This document shows positions 36,500-47,562 of a DNA stretch of 64,000 bases, one piece after another. The stretch lies in NCBI GenBank assembly GCA_030549775.1, contig CM060177.1, positions 52,141,138-52,205,137 on the forward strand, read 5' to 3'. Made by a program: the position numbers and the translations under genes. This DNA comes from Tamarix chinensis. Its lineage: Eukaryota > Streptophyta > Magnoliopsida > Caryophyllales > Tamaricaceae. The notes under the pieces are model-generated. The model worked only from the letters and a program-made list of their open reading frames with translations. It ran no database searches and was not told the origin of the DNA. Within the stretch, counting starts at the first letter, position 1, and every line of letters begins with the position of its first letter.

Positions 36500-39400
36500 G
36501 TGTGGGAGAAAATGTATCAGCAATATTGCAAAGAAAGCTTCCACCAAAGTGTAAAGATCCAGGTATTTTCACTATACCTTGCAAAATTGGAAACACGAGG
36601 TATGAAAAATGTATGCTTGACTTAGGTGCTTCAATAAATGTCATGCCTTTATCTATCTTTAACACCCTAAGTCTAGGTCCTTTAAAGGAAACTCATGTTG
36701 TTATCCAATTGGCTGATAGATCTAACACATATCCTGAAGGGGTTATTGAAGATGTCTTAGTTCAGGTAAATGAGTTGGTTTTTCCTGTAGATTTTTATGT
36801 GTTAGATATGCAAGATAATGGTTTAGTTAACCCCTCTCCTATATTGTTAGGGAGACCATTCCTGAAAACTTCAAAAACAAAAATTGATGTCCACGATGGA
36901 GTGTTAACCATGGAATTTGACGGTGAAGTTATTAAGTTTAACATATATGATTCCATGAGATATCCTGCAGATGGTGAAGAGGTATCTATGATTGATGTCA
37001 TTGAGAATTTAACTGAAATGGTGTACCAACTTTCGTCAACTGATCCTTTGGAAATAACTTTGACACAAGGCATAGCAACTGAAAAATTGGAAGAATTGAG
37101 CAAATTATTTGACGTTGATGAAGAAATCAAGGAGGTAGTGGCCGCTTTGGGAACATGTCCGAGTAGAATTGGAAAATTTGTGGATTTGCCATTGACAGTG
37201 GATAGACCTATACCTTCCATAGAACAACCACCTGAAGTGGAGTTGAAGCCTTTACCTGACCATCTCAAATATACATTCTTAGGAGATAAGAATACCCTTT
37301 CGGTTATCATATTTAATGAACTAACATCTCAACAAGAAGAAAAACTGGTAAATGTGTTGAAGAAATACAAATCAGCTTTGGGATGGACAGTTGCAGATAT
37401 TAAGGGTATTAGTCCTTCAGTTTGTATGCATCGGATTTTAATGGAAGAAGATGTGAAGCCAAGTAGACAAGTACAACGGAGGTTGAATCCGATAATGATG
37501 GAAGTTGTGAAGAAAGAGGTTTAAAATTGCTAAGTGTAGGAGTCATATACCCAATTTCTGATAGTAGTTGGGTAAGTCTGATTCAGGTTGTCCCAAAGAA
37601 AACAGGAATAACAATAGTGGAGAATGATAAAGGCGAGATGGTTCCTACTAGAGTTCAAAATGGTTGGAGGGTATGTGTTGATTATAGAAAGCTGAACTCC
37701 ATGAGTAGGAAAGATCATTTTCCTTTACCATTTATGGATCAAATGTTAGAACGGCTAGCGGGTCATGCTTATTATTGTTTTCTTGATGGTTATTCTGGAT
37801 ATGTGCAGGTTCCCATAGCTCCAGAAGATCAAGAGAAAACTACATTTACATGTCCCTACAGTACGTTTGCGTATCGACGTATGCCATTTGGATTGTGTAA
37901 CACTCCAGCTACATTTCAAAGGTGTATGGTAAGTATATTTTCCGAATATCTGGAGAAAATTATCGAGGTATTCATGGATGATTTTAGTATTCATGGAAAT
38001 ACTTTTGAAGAATGCCTAGGTAATTTGACCCTTATCTTGAAAAGATGTTTGGAAACAAATCTTGTGCTAAACTCTGAAAAATGCCATTTTATGGTCCAAC
38101 AAGGAATAGTTTTGGGACATGTTATTTCAGCCAAAGGAATTGAAGTAGATAAAGCAAAAATTGATCTTATTTCTTCATTACCTTATCCATCAACTGTCAA
38201 AGATGTGCGATCAATTTTAGGGCATGCCGGGTTTTACCGCCGATTTATCAAGGATTTTTCTAAAATAGCCCAACCATTATGCAAGCTTCTTCAAAAAGAA
38301 AAGGAATTTCAATTTGATGACACATGCCAGAGATCATTTGACTATTTAAAGGAAAAATTGATAAGTGCACCCATTCTTCAACCACCTGATTGGAACTTCC
38401 CATTTGAATTGATGTGTGATGCATCTAACTTTGCTGTTGGTGCGGTGTTAGGTCAAAGGATCAGGAAAGAGCCACACGTGATATATTATGCCTCACGCAC
38501 ATTGAATGAAGCTCAACTTAACTATACAACTACCGAAAAGGAGCTTCTTGCTATTGTCTTTGCTTTGGATAAATTTCGTTCTTATCTGTTAGGAACTGAA
38601 ATAATTGTATATTCTGATCATGCAGCATTGAAATATTTGTTAGCAAAGAAAGAGGCAAAACCACGACTGATTAGATGGATTCTTTTACTCCAAGAATTCA
38701 ATATACGCATTAAAGATAAGAAAGGAACCGAAAACGGAGTAGCAGATCATCTAAGTTGGTTAATCAAAGAAGTTGAAGTTGAAGTACCTATCAATGAAGC
38801 ATTTCCGGATGAGCAACTTCATGTCATTGGGAATGAGATACCATGGTATGCTGACATGGTAAATTTTCTAGTAGCTAAGGTATTTCCCTCACACTTTACA
38901 AAAGCACAGAAAGATAGAATGAAAAGTCAGGAAAAATATTTTGTATGGGACGATCCATACTTGTGGAAACAATGTGCCGATCAAATCATTAGAAGATGTA
39001 TTCCTAATAGTGAGGTTCTGTCTATTTTACACTTTTGTCACAGTTATGCTTGTGGGGGACACTTTGGTCCCAAGCGAACAGCTTATAAAATTTTAGAGAG
39101 TGGATTCTTTTGGCCTACATTGTTTAGGGACTCTCATGAATTTTGTAAGACATGTGAAAACTGTCAAAAGACTGGGGGATTAGGTCCTAGAAATGAAATG
39201 CCACAAACTCCTATCATAGCATGCGAAATCTTTGATGTTTGGGGTATGGATTTTATGGGACCCTTTCCATCTTCTTTCGGGTTTAAATACATTCTTGTTG
39301 CTGTTGATTATGTGTCAAAATGGGTGGAGGCTAAGGCCACCCGTACTGATGATGCTAAGGTTGTTGCGGAATTTCTTCGAACTAACATTTTTGCAAGGTT

Positions 39401-40136
39401 TGGCGTACCAAGAGCCATCATTAACGACAAAGGTTCACACTTCTGCAACAGAACCGTAGAAGCTCTATTAAAGAAATACCATGTGACACATTGAATATCT
39501 ATAGCATATCATCCACAAACCAATGGTCAGGCTGAGGTATCCAACCGGGAAATCAAATCAATCTTGGAAAAAATGGTGAAACCAACAAGAAAAGATTGGA
39601 GCTTACATCTTAATGATGCTCTCTGGGCTTATTGTACAGCTTTCAAGACTCCAATTGGTATGTCTCCATATCGTCTGGTGTACGGTAAGCCTTGTCATCT
39701 ACCAGTTGAGTTAGAACATAAAGCTTTTTGGGCAGTAAAGAAGTGTAACATGGAGTTAACTGAAGTTGGAAGACATAGGCGACTCCAACTACAAGAATTG
39801 GAAGAAATAAGAAATGATGCTTTTGAAACTGCATTGAGATATAAAGATAGAACTAAGGCAGTTCATGATAAGTTCATTCTTAGAAAGAGTTTTGAAATTG
39901 GTCAAAAAGTTTTATATCATTCCCGATTGAAGTTGTTTCCAGGAAAATTGAGGTCGAGATGGATCGGCCCGTTTGTTGTGACTAACGTGTTTTCTCATGG
40001 TGCAGTTGAAATTAAGAGTGAGAAAACAGGAAAGATGTGGAAGGTCAATGGACATCGCCTCAAACCTTACTACGAAGGACATAAAGTGCACAATTTGGAA
40101 GTGGTTAATCTTACCACTCCCAATTATGAGAGCTGA
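36481..40136 (+). pseudogene. Athila pol: protease, reverse transcriptase, RNase H, integrase; one frameshift and one stop
   Basis: Aspartic protease: DLGAS at 36619-36633. A one-base loss near 37521 shifts the frame. Reverse transcriptase follows with [26 protein letters not shown] and the active site FMDD at 37971-37982. RNase H has [11 protein letters not shown] and the [10 protein letters not shown] block. Integrase has an HHCC finger (about 39025-39170) and the acidic triad at 39249, 39426 and 39534. TGA at 39492-39494 interrupts integrase in frame just before [10 protein letters not shown], consistent with a CGA-to-TGA change. The tail ([17 protein letters not shown]) is the usual GPF/Y end. 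All catalytic residues that I checked are kept. Confidence 0.92.
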
Positions 40137-40262
40137 ATGAATTGCATTTGGTCACTTGGGAAACACCGAAGTATTGTATATAAGTTTTCTGTATCTCGTA
40201 CTTTTCTTTTTACATATTTGGTATAAATTTGTATGTACATAATGTGTATCTGTGTGAAAAAA

Positions 40263-40660
40263 AAACACGGGGGGCCATATTTGTGAACACGGCCCGTGTT
40301 TTTCTTTCTGCAGGAAAATTTCAGAATTCCAGAGAGCTCCAAAATTAACACGGGGGGTCCGTATTTATAAACACGGCTCGTGTTTCTTCCTCTGCAGAAA
40401 ATTTCAGAATTCCAGAGAGCTCCAAAATTAACACGGGGGGTCCATATTTCTAAACACGGCCTGTGTTTCTTCCTCTGGAGAAAAATTTCAGAATTCCAGA
40501 GAGCTTGATAAATAACACGGGTGTACCGTATTTGTAAACACGGCCCGTGTTACCTTCTCAGTCAGAAACAGAATGTTTATCAATTAACACGGGGGTACCG
40601 TATTTCTGAAATATGGTCCATGTTTCGCTCCATTATCCTTTTTCTCCCCCGTGTTTTCAG
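40263..40660 (+). repeat. Tandem repeat in the Athila spacer, about 84-bp unit, 5 copies
   Basis: Units start at 40263, 40347, 40430, 40514 and 40586. Each holds AACACGG, then about 20 bases, then AACACGGCCCGTGTTT, then TTTCAGAATTCCAGAGAGCT. The CACGG/CCGTG part can fold into a hairpin and also occurs in the LTRs. Confidence 0.9.
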
Positions 40661-41014
40661 ATCTGAAAAAAACACGGCCCTTTGTTCTCTTCTCTCCATA
40701 TCTTCGCAGCGATCCTCTGTGTATCTTCTCCTTCGAAATCCTCCATTTTTCTCACTCAAATCTTCAAATCTTAACAACTCCTACTCCATTAACATTCCAT
40801 TTTCTTTCTCCACCCTTAAATTTCTTTTCTCTGCCGATTTTTGTGTCATTCCACTATAGAAACAGGCAACATAATTCGTGTCAAACCCTAATTTCAATTC
40901 GAGCATTATCTCATCCATTTTCTGGAAATAACCTTAGGGTTTTCATGGCATCTGCTATTCAAATATCATTCCTCTGATTTTTGAATTTTTATAGCCTGTT
41001 TTCACACAATTAAG

Positions 41015-41299
41015 GTAAGTAGTTCTTCCCCATCTTGCAGGAATGTTGATTCGGCTTCCTTGTTTTTACTTACATATGCTGATACAATGTGATTGAATAT
41101 TGGGTGAATTTGTTCCATAACTTACACCATTATAAAACTGGGTGAATGATATGGTTAGGGCATATGTATGCATTCAGTGAATATTGTTATAATTATCATT
41201 GCAGCCTAATCATATTCTTCTAGAGTAACATTATGTATATGCTGCACTTTCAAGTTTAAGACATTGTTTCTTAACTTCAAAGTGGTAATCTTTGTGTAG
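41015..41299 (+). other. Possible leader intron before the Athila env-like gene
   Basis: AAG|GTAAGT at 41014/41015 is a perfect donor and TTTGTGTAG at 41291-41299 a good acceptor that abuts the ATG at 41300. Splicing would give an env-like mRNA with a short leader. This rests on splice-site quality alone. Confidence 0.4.
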
Positions 41300-42553
41300 A
41301 TGGCACCAAAAAAGAAGCAGCGTGCTGAAGGCGAATCCTCAAGGTCCCGGTCATCACCAAATCAAGCGAGACAACGACGTAATCGACCCAATGATTTAGG
41401 TATAATTTTTACCACACCCAAACAACAAGAAAGGTACGATTACTTGTCTCAAAGGCGTATTACTGGCACTCGATATCTGGATGATGGCTGTTTACATACA
41501 TTAGGTATTCATAATCAAGTCATGCGCATGCTTGAAACTATAGGCTTGCAAAACTTTGTCTATTGTACGAATCATACCTATAGGCGCTTGACTTTAGAAT
41601 TTTTGAGTACTTTTGAACTGTGTGCTGAAGTTGGTGACATTGGTGATACTAAAAATAATCAAGGGTATGTTTCTTTTTGCCTTTTTAATGAAGATAGGCA
41701 ATTAGCAGTGCATGAACTTGCCCACATTTTTATGTTGCCTTCACAGGGGTTCAGATTCATTTTACCCTGGTTCCATGCCAACAATTTTTTCACTAAAATA
41801 GGTGATATAGCGAATATGCCTACTCCCGATACCTTCTGCATTTCTGAAGCCAAATCCTCTAGGATTTTTAACTTAGTTTTCCGATACATTCAAAGGCTTT
41901 TGGCTACTACCATCTTTGGGAGGGGAGATAGTACCGGGGTGGTTCGTTCAATTGAACTTTTCTTTCTCTACTCTATGCTTGAACACTACTCTGCTGATAC
42001 TGCCTATTTTATTGCAAAACAATTTCAAAGGGTCGGTAATTCCAAACAGGGGGACATTGTTATCGGTGGTTTAATTACCACCATCTGTGTAAGTTTGGAC
42101 ATACCCCTTCCTGAAGATATGCCTATTGAGGCCATGAGCACCCGCATTGATATCGAACATTGCCGCCCTACGCATCTTATTGAGCGTAGGAGTAATGCGT
42201 GGTACCTTTCTTATTAGGGACGTGTTTTATTTCCTCTTCCTAACCCAACCAAAACCGACCCTTTAAACCCATTGAACTGGCAACCTAGTGAGGATGATGA
42301 TAACCCTGCCCCGTTAGCCATCGAACATCCTATTCCGCCTCATGGTGCCCATCCACCACCACCACCACCCCGATCCCAAGCTAGCTCTTCTTCCACCTCA
42401 ACTTTTGTCCCCAAATGGCATCTCCAATTTCAAAATCAAGTGTATTCCCAATTGGATTCCATTCACCATAACCAAAATCAGATGATGGAGATGATGAAGA
42501 ATCTCTATGATTTCCATCTCGGGAGCCGATACCCACCTCCACCTCCCTCTTGA
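41300..42553 (+). pseudogene. Athila ORF1/env-like protein, interrupted by one stop
   Basis: It starts MAPKKKQRAEGESSRSRSS, a basic Ser-rich head, and continues with the Athila ORF1-type region (FLSTFELCAEVGDIG, ICVSLDIPLPE). TAG at 42215-42217 is followed in frame by 112 more codons with a Pro-run (PPPPPPR) and a Gln/Met-rich end, so one CAG-to-TAG change is likely. I see no clear signal peptide or strong transmembrane segment, so 'env-like' reflects its position in Athila elements rather than proven fusion activity. Confidence 0.85.
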
Positions 42554-42556
42554 AAC

Positions 42557-44106
42557 CTATTCTTCATTTTTCTCTTGCATTTGTTCATTAGGGACAATGA
42601 ACACATTAAGTAAGGGGGGTGCATTAGTATTCGTAGGCTTGTGATTATTCTTTAGTAGAAATAGTTAGTAAATGTTATATATGTTTGCTAAGTGGTAGTT
42701 AGTTAATTTATTCCTATCTACTTTACGTACTAGTTGCTCACTTCAAAAAAAAAAAAAAAAACAGGAAGTATTAGATTTGAGTAATCCATATACGAAGTAA
42801 AACAAAGTATGGGACTGAATTATTTTCAAAAAGGATAATTTTATATTTATTGTATGTTTTGATCAACATCTTTTGAAACCTTAAAGATAGAAATTGAAGA
42901 TGTGATAACAGTGAAGGAAAGAAAGTTAGAATGATTAGACATCAAATCATGCATTGACTAGGAATAGGATGAAATAAAATTCAAAATTGGTGGATATAAC
43001 ATTGTGAGCGCTTGAGCCTAACCTTTGGATACATTGCTTATCCAAAATATATTTCTCTGTTGTGTGTGTTCTCCAATGATATGTGAAACTAGAATTTGCC
43101 ATTAGTTCTCTTCAAGACTGCATAGAACTTTAGGATATTTGAAAATGATAAAGGCACTCTTCTTTCTTTGTTAGCTACAAGACCAAATAGCCCACCTTGA
43201 AAATTGTTATCCATTGCATAACCCCTTTGAGCCTAAAGACCTGTTCTATTGATATAACCTTTATTAACAACTAATCTCCATATGTATTTTCCTTCCTTAC
43301 TCTACGACTAGTGGAGCAAAAATTATTTTCAAGGAGAAATTTTTTATTTTTAAGGTGAAATTTAAGCATGGGGGTGTGGATATCATATATATATATATTA
43401 TATATATATATAAGAAGAAGAAGAAGAAGAGGAGAATAAAATTTCATGTCTTTTTATGTTATTTGGTTGAATGGAAGGGTTTGAAAAAAAAAAAGGGAAA
43501 GTGAATTAAAAGAGAAGAGGAGGAATTGTGATGTAATTGAAATAAAAAAAATTGCTTCTCTAGTTGGTAGAGTCTAGCTACAATACCAAAATTCTATCCC
43601 ACCTTAGAACCCTAGCCCCATTACAACCAAATTTAAGACCTTTTGATTCTTATATAATTTAGTTCTTTTTGGCAGTGGCGAATTGAGAATAATGGCAAAC
43701 ATATGGGCGATCATTATCATTTGGAGAGAATTTGAGAGTAAACACATCATACCATATACACTAAAGAGTGAGTGTTTCCACATCCCGAAAGTAAGAATTT
43801 ACCAATTTGAATTATATTAGTTTTAATCTAATTTGGATGATGAGATACTAATTATTATAATTTTCATTCCTTAACCGTTTGAGCATTTGATAAGACTGTT
43901 TTTAAGGTGCTTTAAGATGTGATCCAAAAATATTTTTATCATTGATATTTCATGATTTACAAGTATTTTTCAGTCCCAGTCCAAGTTGAACTTTGTACAT
44001 GAATAATTCCAATCTAATAAATCTTGTGTTCCGTGACCTGTTTCTCTTGCATTTCTTGATGTATTCATGTGCATGTTATGATATTGCTCGAGGACACGCA
44101 ATAATT
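42557..44106 (+). other. 3' noncoding region of the Athila element
   Basis: No coding content. It contains A-runs, a TA-rich patch (43388-43412) and a short GAAGAA microsatellite. Long 3' noncoding stretches are usual in Athila elements. Confidence 0.7.
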
Positions 44107-44122
44107 CAAGCATGGGGGTATT
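44107..44122 (+). other. Polypurine tract of the Athila element
   Basis: CAAGCATGGGGGTATT ends where the 3' LTR begins (TGATAG). The exact junction is inferred from the LTR alignment. Confidence 0.7.
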
Positions 44123-45684
44123 TGATAGATGAGATTTATTGATTATTTTCATGTCTAAAAATATCATTTATCCTTCATTAATTCTATTAGATTTAATCTT
44201 TTCGTCGAGTTTTTCTCCTTTGAATAAATTTTACAGGAAAGAAAAGAATTGAAAAAATTCAAGGAGAAATCAATGAAAAGAAGAAATCAAGTAGAGAACA
44301 CATCAAGAAATGTTGAATCAAGGAGAGCAAAGTTGGAAAGGGAACAAATACATTAAGAGAAGCTAAGCTGAAACTTTCAAAGGAATTGAGTGGAAAGATC
44401 AAAAACACGGGGGTCCCGTGTTTCCAAAACACGGACCTTGTTATTTATCCCAAGTATCGATCTTTAGATCCTTGTCAGCAGAGTAGTTGGAGGAAAACAC
44501 GGGGGTCCCATGTTTCCAAAACACGGACCGTGTTTTCATTTAAAAACGTGTAACTGTCCGCGCAACTTGTTTCTGATAAATTTTATCTGAGAAGAGAGTT
44601 CGGGACAGGATGGGAGGATCGAAAAACATTTGGAATGTATTTTTCTTCCTTTATTCCTTTAGAACATACATGTAATGCGCAATTCCAACTTTTGATCTTC
44701 TTGAATTTTATTGATGATTTGACATTCTGCACTTCAATTGACAAGTTTCCTCTATTCCTTTGTAAATTTCAGTATCTTCATTTTTGCTGAATCTAAGTAG
44801 CTTTTCTGTAATTTTATTTGCGATCACTACATTATCATCTAATTGTTGCACTAATAGAATTCGTGAATGCGTTGTTGTTATTAGTTTTCAAGATTTTTGT
44901 GTAATTGTATGAATTGTGAATATGCAGAAATTTGAGTAGTTAGAACAGGGTAGGATGAATTGAGGATGGAATCCTAACCTAATTACCATTTCATACTTTA
45001 AATGTTTGATTCTAGATGAGGTTTAATTGAATTAATGGATCGAATTGAATGATTCCATATCATAGATTAAGATTCTTGAACTAATTATATTGATCACCTA
45101 TTTGGTTTAGAACTTGATCTTTGCTAAGACAATGAAATTAACCCGTATTTGTTAATTAAATTTGTCTATAGTAGCAAAAAGATTAATTATTAATCTTATC
45201 CATTAATTCGTGCAATTGCATGATCCGAGCTTTTGTGATTATGATTGTAGTTGGCTGCTTCCCGTTCATAATACTACCATTAATTGAATCTAGTGTTCCT
45301 AACCTAGATTATTAAATGGGTATAAAAATAAATTGAGAGCATATTCAGTTTATTAAGGTTAAGAGGAAGTACGGGAATTTGTTATCTTGAGTTTCCTAAG
45401 TCAACATTAAATTGTTTAGAATCATTCTTCTTATTTGAATGTTTGGCATTTTAATTCCATCACCAATTCATTCCTCCCCTAATTGTCAATTAGTGATTAA
45501 GATTTAGTATAATCGAATTTAGTATAAGAATCAATGAAATTGTATAAACGGGGTTATAACATCAATAGCAAAATTAGTGATTAAAATGTCATTCCTTGTG
45601 GGTTTGACTCCTTCTTGCCATATACTACGTATTTGGGAATTAGGATTTATTTATTAAATTTGTTGTGCATACGACAGTGCATCA
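44123..45684 (+). repeat. 3' LTR of the Athila element
   Basis: 1562 bp, the same length as the 5' copy. Differences found by reading both copies side by side: about nine, all C/T or A/G. Confidence 0.93.
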
Positions 45685-46699
45685 GTAATGCGTAAGAAAA
45701 GGGAGGGAATCGCGAGAGAAATGGGAGAAGTGGTTTAGGTCAATGGGTTTCTGAAACAAAGGGGAAGGGAAAGGAAGGAAAAGGCTAGTTAAAGGAGTGA
45801 GATCGACGGCGGGAGCTTCAGACGGTGGTTGCATTGCAGGTCATCGACGGGGCTGGGTAGGTGCGAAGGAAGAAGAAGAAGAAAGTTGGGGGCAGACCGA
45901 CGGTTCAGGAGAAAAGAAAGACGGACCGGCCGTCAACGCTGGTTAAAATGTTTTTATACAAAATGCCACGTTTTGGGGAAACAAGAGATAAAACGCAACG
46001 CGATAAAGGTAGGAAGAAGGGGACGGTTGCATGGGCTTGGCCTCACCAAAGGAAAGGAAGGAGGGAGGGAGGACTTGGGCCGCGGGAGGGGGCAGGCCCA
46101 AACGGGGAGAGGAGGAAGAAAAAGAAAAGGAGAAGAAAGAAAAAGAAAGAAAAATAAAGGAAAAAGGAAGAAAGAAAAGGAAAAAGGAAAAGGGAAAAAG
46201 GAAAAATAATGGATTAGGTTAATTAAATTAATTAGGATATTTGGGATATTTGAAAATAATAATATTTTAATAAAATAATATTTAAATTCCTTTTTAGGCT
46301 AATTTAGGATTTTTAAAAGATTTTCTATAAATTCCATTTTAATTAGCAAAACACTCTAATTTTTTATCCAATTAAATTATTTCTAAAATTAATATTAATT
46401 TGGAACTATTTATCCTTCTTATTTTAAATAAAATAATTTATTTAATAATTTCTAAAATAAAACCCTTAATTAGCTAAAATACCCAAATTTCTCCTAATTA
46501 AAATACTTATAAATCTCTTCTTAATTTGCCCTAATTAATTTCCTTTTATTTTAATAAAAATAATTTATTTAATTATTTTTTCTAATAAAACCTTATTTAA
46601 CTATAATTTTGAAAATTAGAATTTTTGTGGCATTTCAATTATCCATCTAATCAAAAGGTGATTATAGAATTTTTATATATATTGGGTTGCCATAGATAG

Positions 46700-47560
46700 T
46701 TGGTGGGTAGGTTGTGATGTGTAGGGAGGACACACAATGTCCTAGAAGAAATTCAAGATGGTGATCCACACTAAGTTTTATCCTGAGATCCCTAAGAAGG
46801 TTAAGCTTAACGAGTTCATGTAGTTAATCTAGAGGAGCATGACAATACATCAGTACCACACTTGGTTCATGGACTACTAAGACAGTGGTATATTCGCTTG
46901 AGTAGGGGCTTCATTTCAGCATTTAGAAGATGATGGGTGTTGTGGCATTCCAAGACTTGTACACCTTATATGAACAAGCATGTGCTTTCACTACAATGGT
47001 TTGGAAGTAGACATCCATTATAGGGAAGAAGAAGCTAGAGAAATAGGGATTTGGAGGTTGGATCTAATTTTGGGATGGTAGACTCCTAGGATTCGAACAA
47101 ATTAGTCAAACTAGTAGTCCTACTAGATATCAAGACCCGCCAAAATGTTTTATCTATCAACGGTGTGGTGGAGATCATCTAATATAAGACTATAAGGGCA
47201 TATCTACTCATTGCTAACTTTATTTCAAGTTAATCCATCAACCTTTTGAGTATTAGTAGTAGAGGGGTCAATTCCAATCATAGGGTGGTAAGTTTCAGTA
47301 GAGGGGACCATTAGTACCCTAATAGTAGACTTATCAGTAGCAGACCTACCAGCTATAACTATAATAGCAGCAAAAGAAGGAACTTTCTCCAAGTAGTGTA
47401 GATCCTAGGGAGGCTAATGGGAGACCACAAGGGTCTTGCCTATTTTATTGGGGAGGAGGAAATACTTAGGGTGCTGGAAGGTATTGTGTAGGATATCAGG
47501 GATGATAGATAAGCGAGCAACCAACTATCAATAGCCAAGCAATGGCCAATGAATAGCTAG
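46700..47560 (+). pseudogene. gag of the Tekay-like element, second part
   Basis: Fragments such as WWVG (46700), KFYPEIPKKVKLNEFM (about 46770-46815) and MTIHQYHTWF (about 46840) fit the C-terminal half of a chromovirus gag, and a decayed knuckle follows. Stops are dense. It continues the gag begun at 24640-24984. Confidence 0.65.
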
Positions 47561-47562
47561 AT

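Larger units (their letters stand above)
32958..45684 (+). mobile_element. Athila-type gypsy retrotransposon, nearly complete, 12.7 kb
   Basis: Two LTRs of equal length (1562 bp) enclose a tRNA-Asp-type primer site, gag, protease, reverse transcriptase, RNase H, integrase, a spacer with tandem repeats, an Athila ORF1/env-like gene, a long 3' noncoding region and a polypurine tract. Flanks are GTATT (32953-32957) and GTAAT (45685-45689), a 4-of-5 target duplication. By eye the LTRs differ at about nine sites, all transitions, so insertion was recent. Nevertheless gag-pol has two frameshifts and two stops and the env-like gene has one stop. It could move only with proteins supplied by another copy. 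Confidence 0.93.
24985..46692 (-). mobile_element. Long solo LTR (TGTAACACCCC type), itself interrupted by two retrotransposons
   Basis: The left end is TGTAACACCCCAAAATTT at 24985 and the right end is a decayed inverse, TATTGGGTTGCCA, near 46692. Host gag of the Tekay-like element lies on both sides. Its own sequence is 24985-28899, 32753-32957 and 45690-46692, about 5.1 kb. A minus-strand TATA box (CTCTATAAATATACCC) lies at 32838-32853, and pyrimidine-rich minus-strand stretches (28560-28620, 46050-46210) look like leader DNA, so I infer minus orientation. No gag or pol of its own is seen. The exact right boundary and target duplication are not certain. Confidence 0.55.

Noticed and set aside
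45829..46222. Lys/Arg-rich open frames resembling basic proteins
   Set aside because: Polypurine stretch of the long LTR; several frames are open at once and none has a domain.
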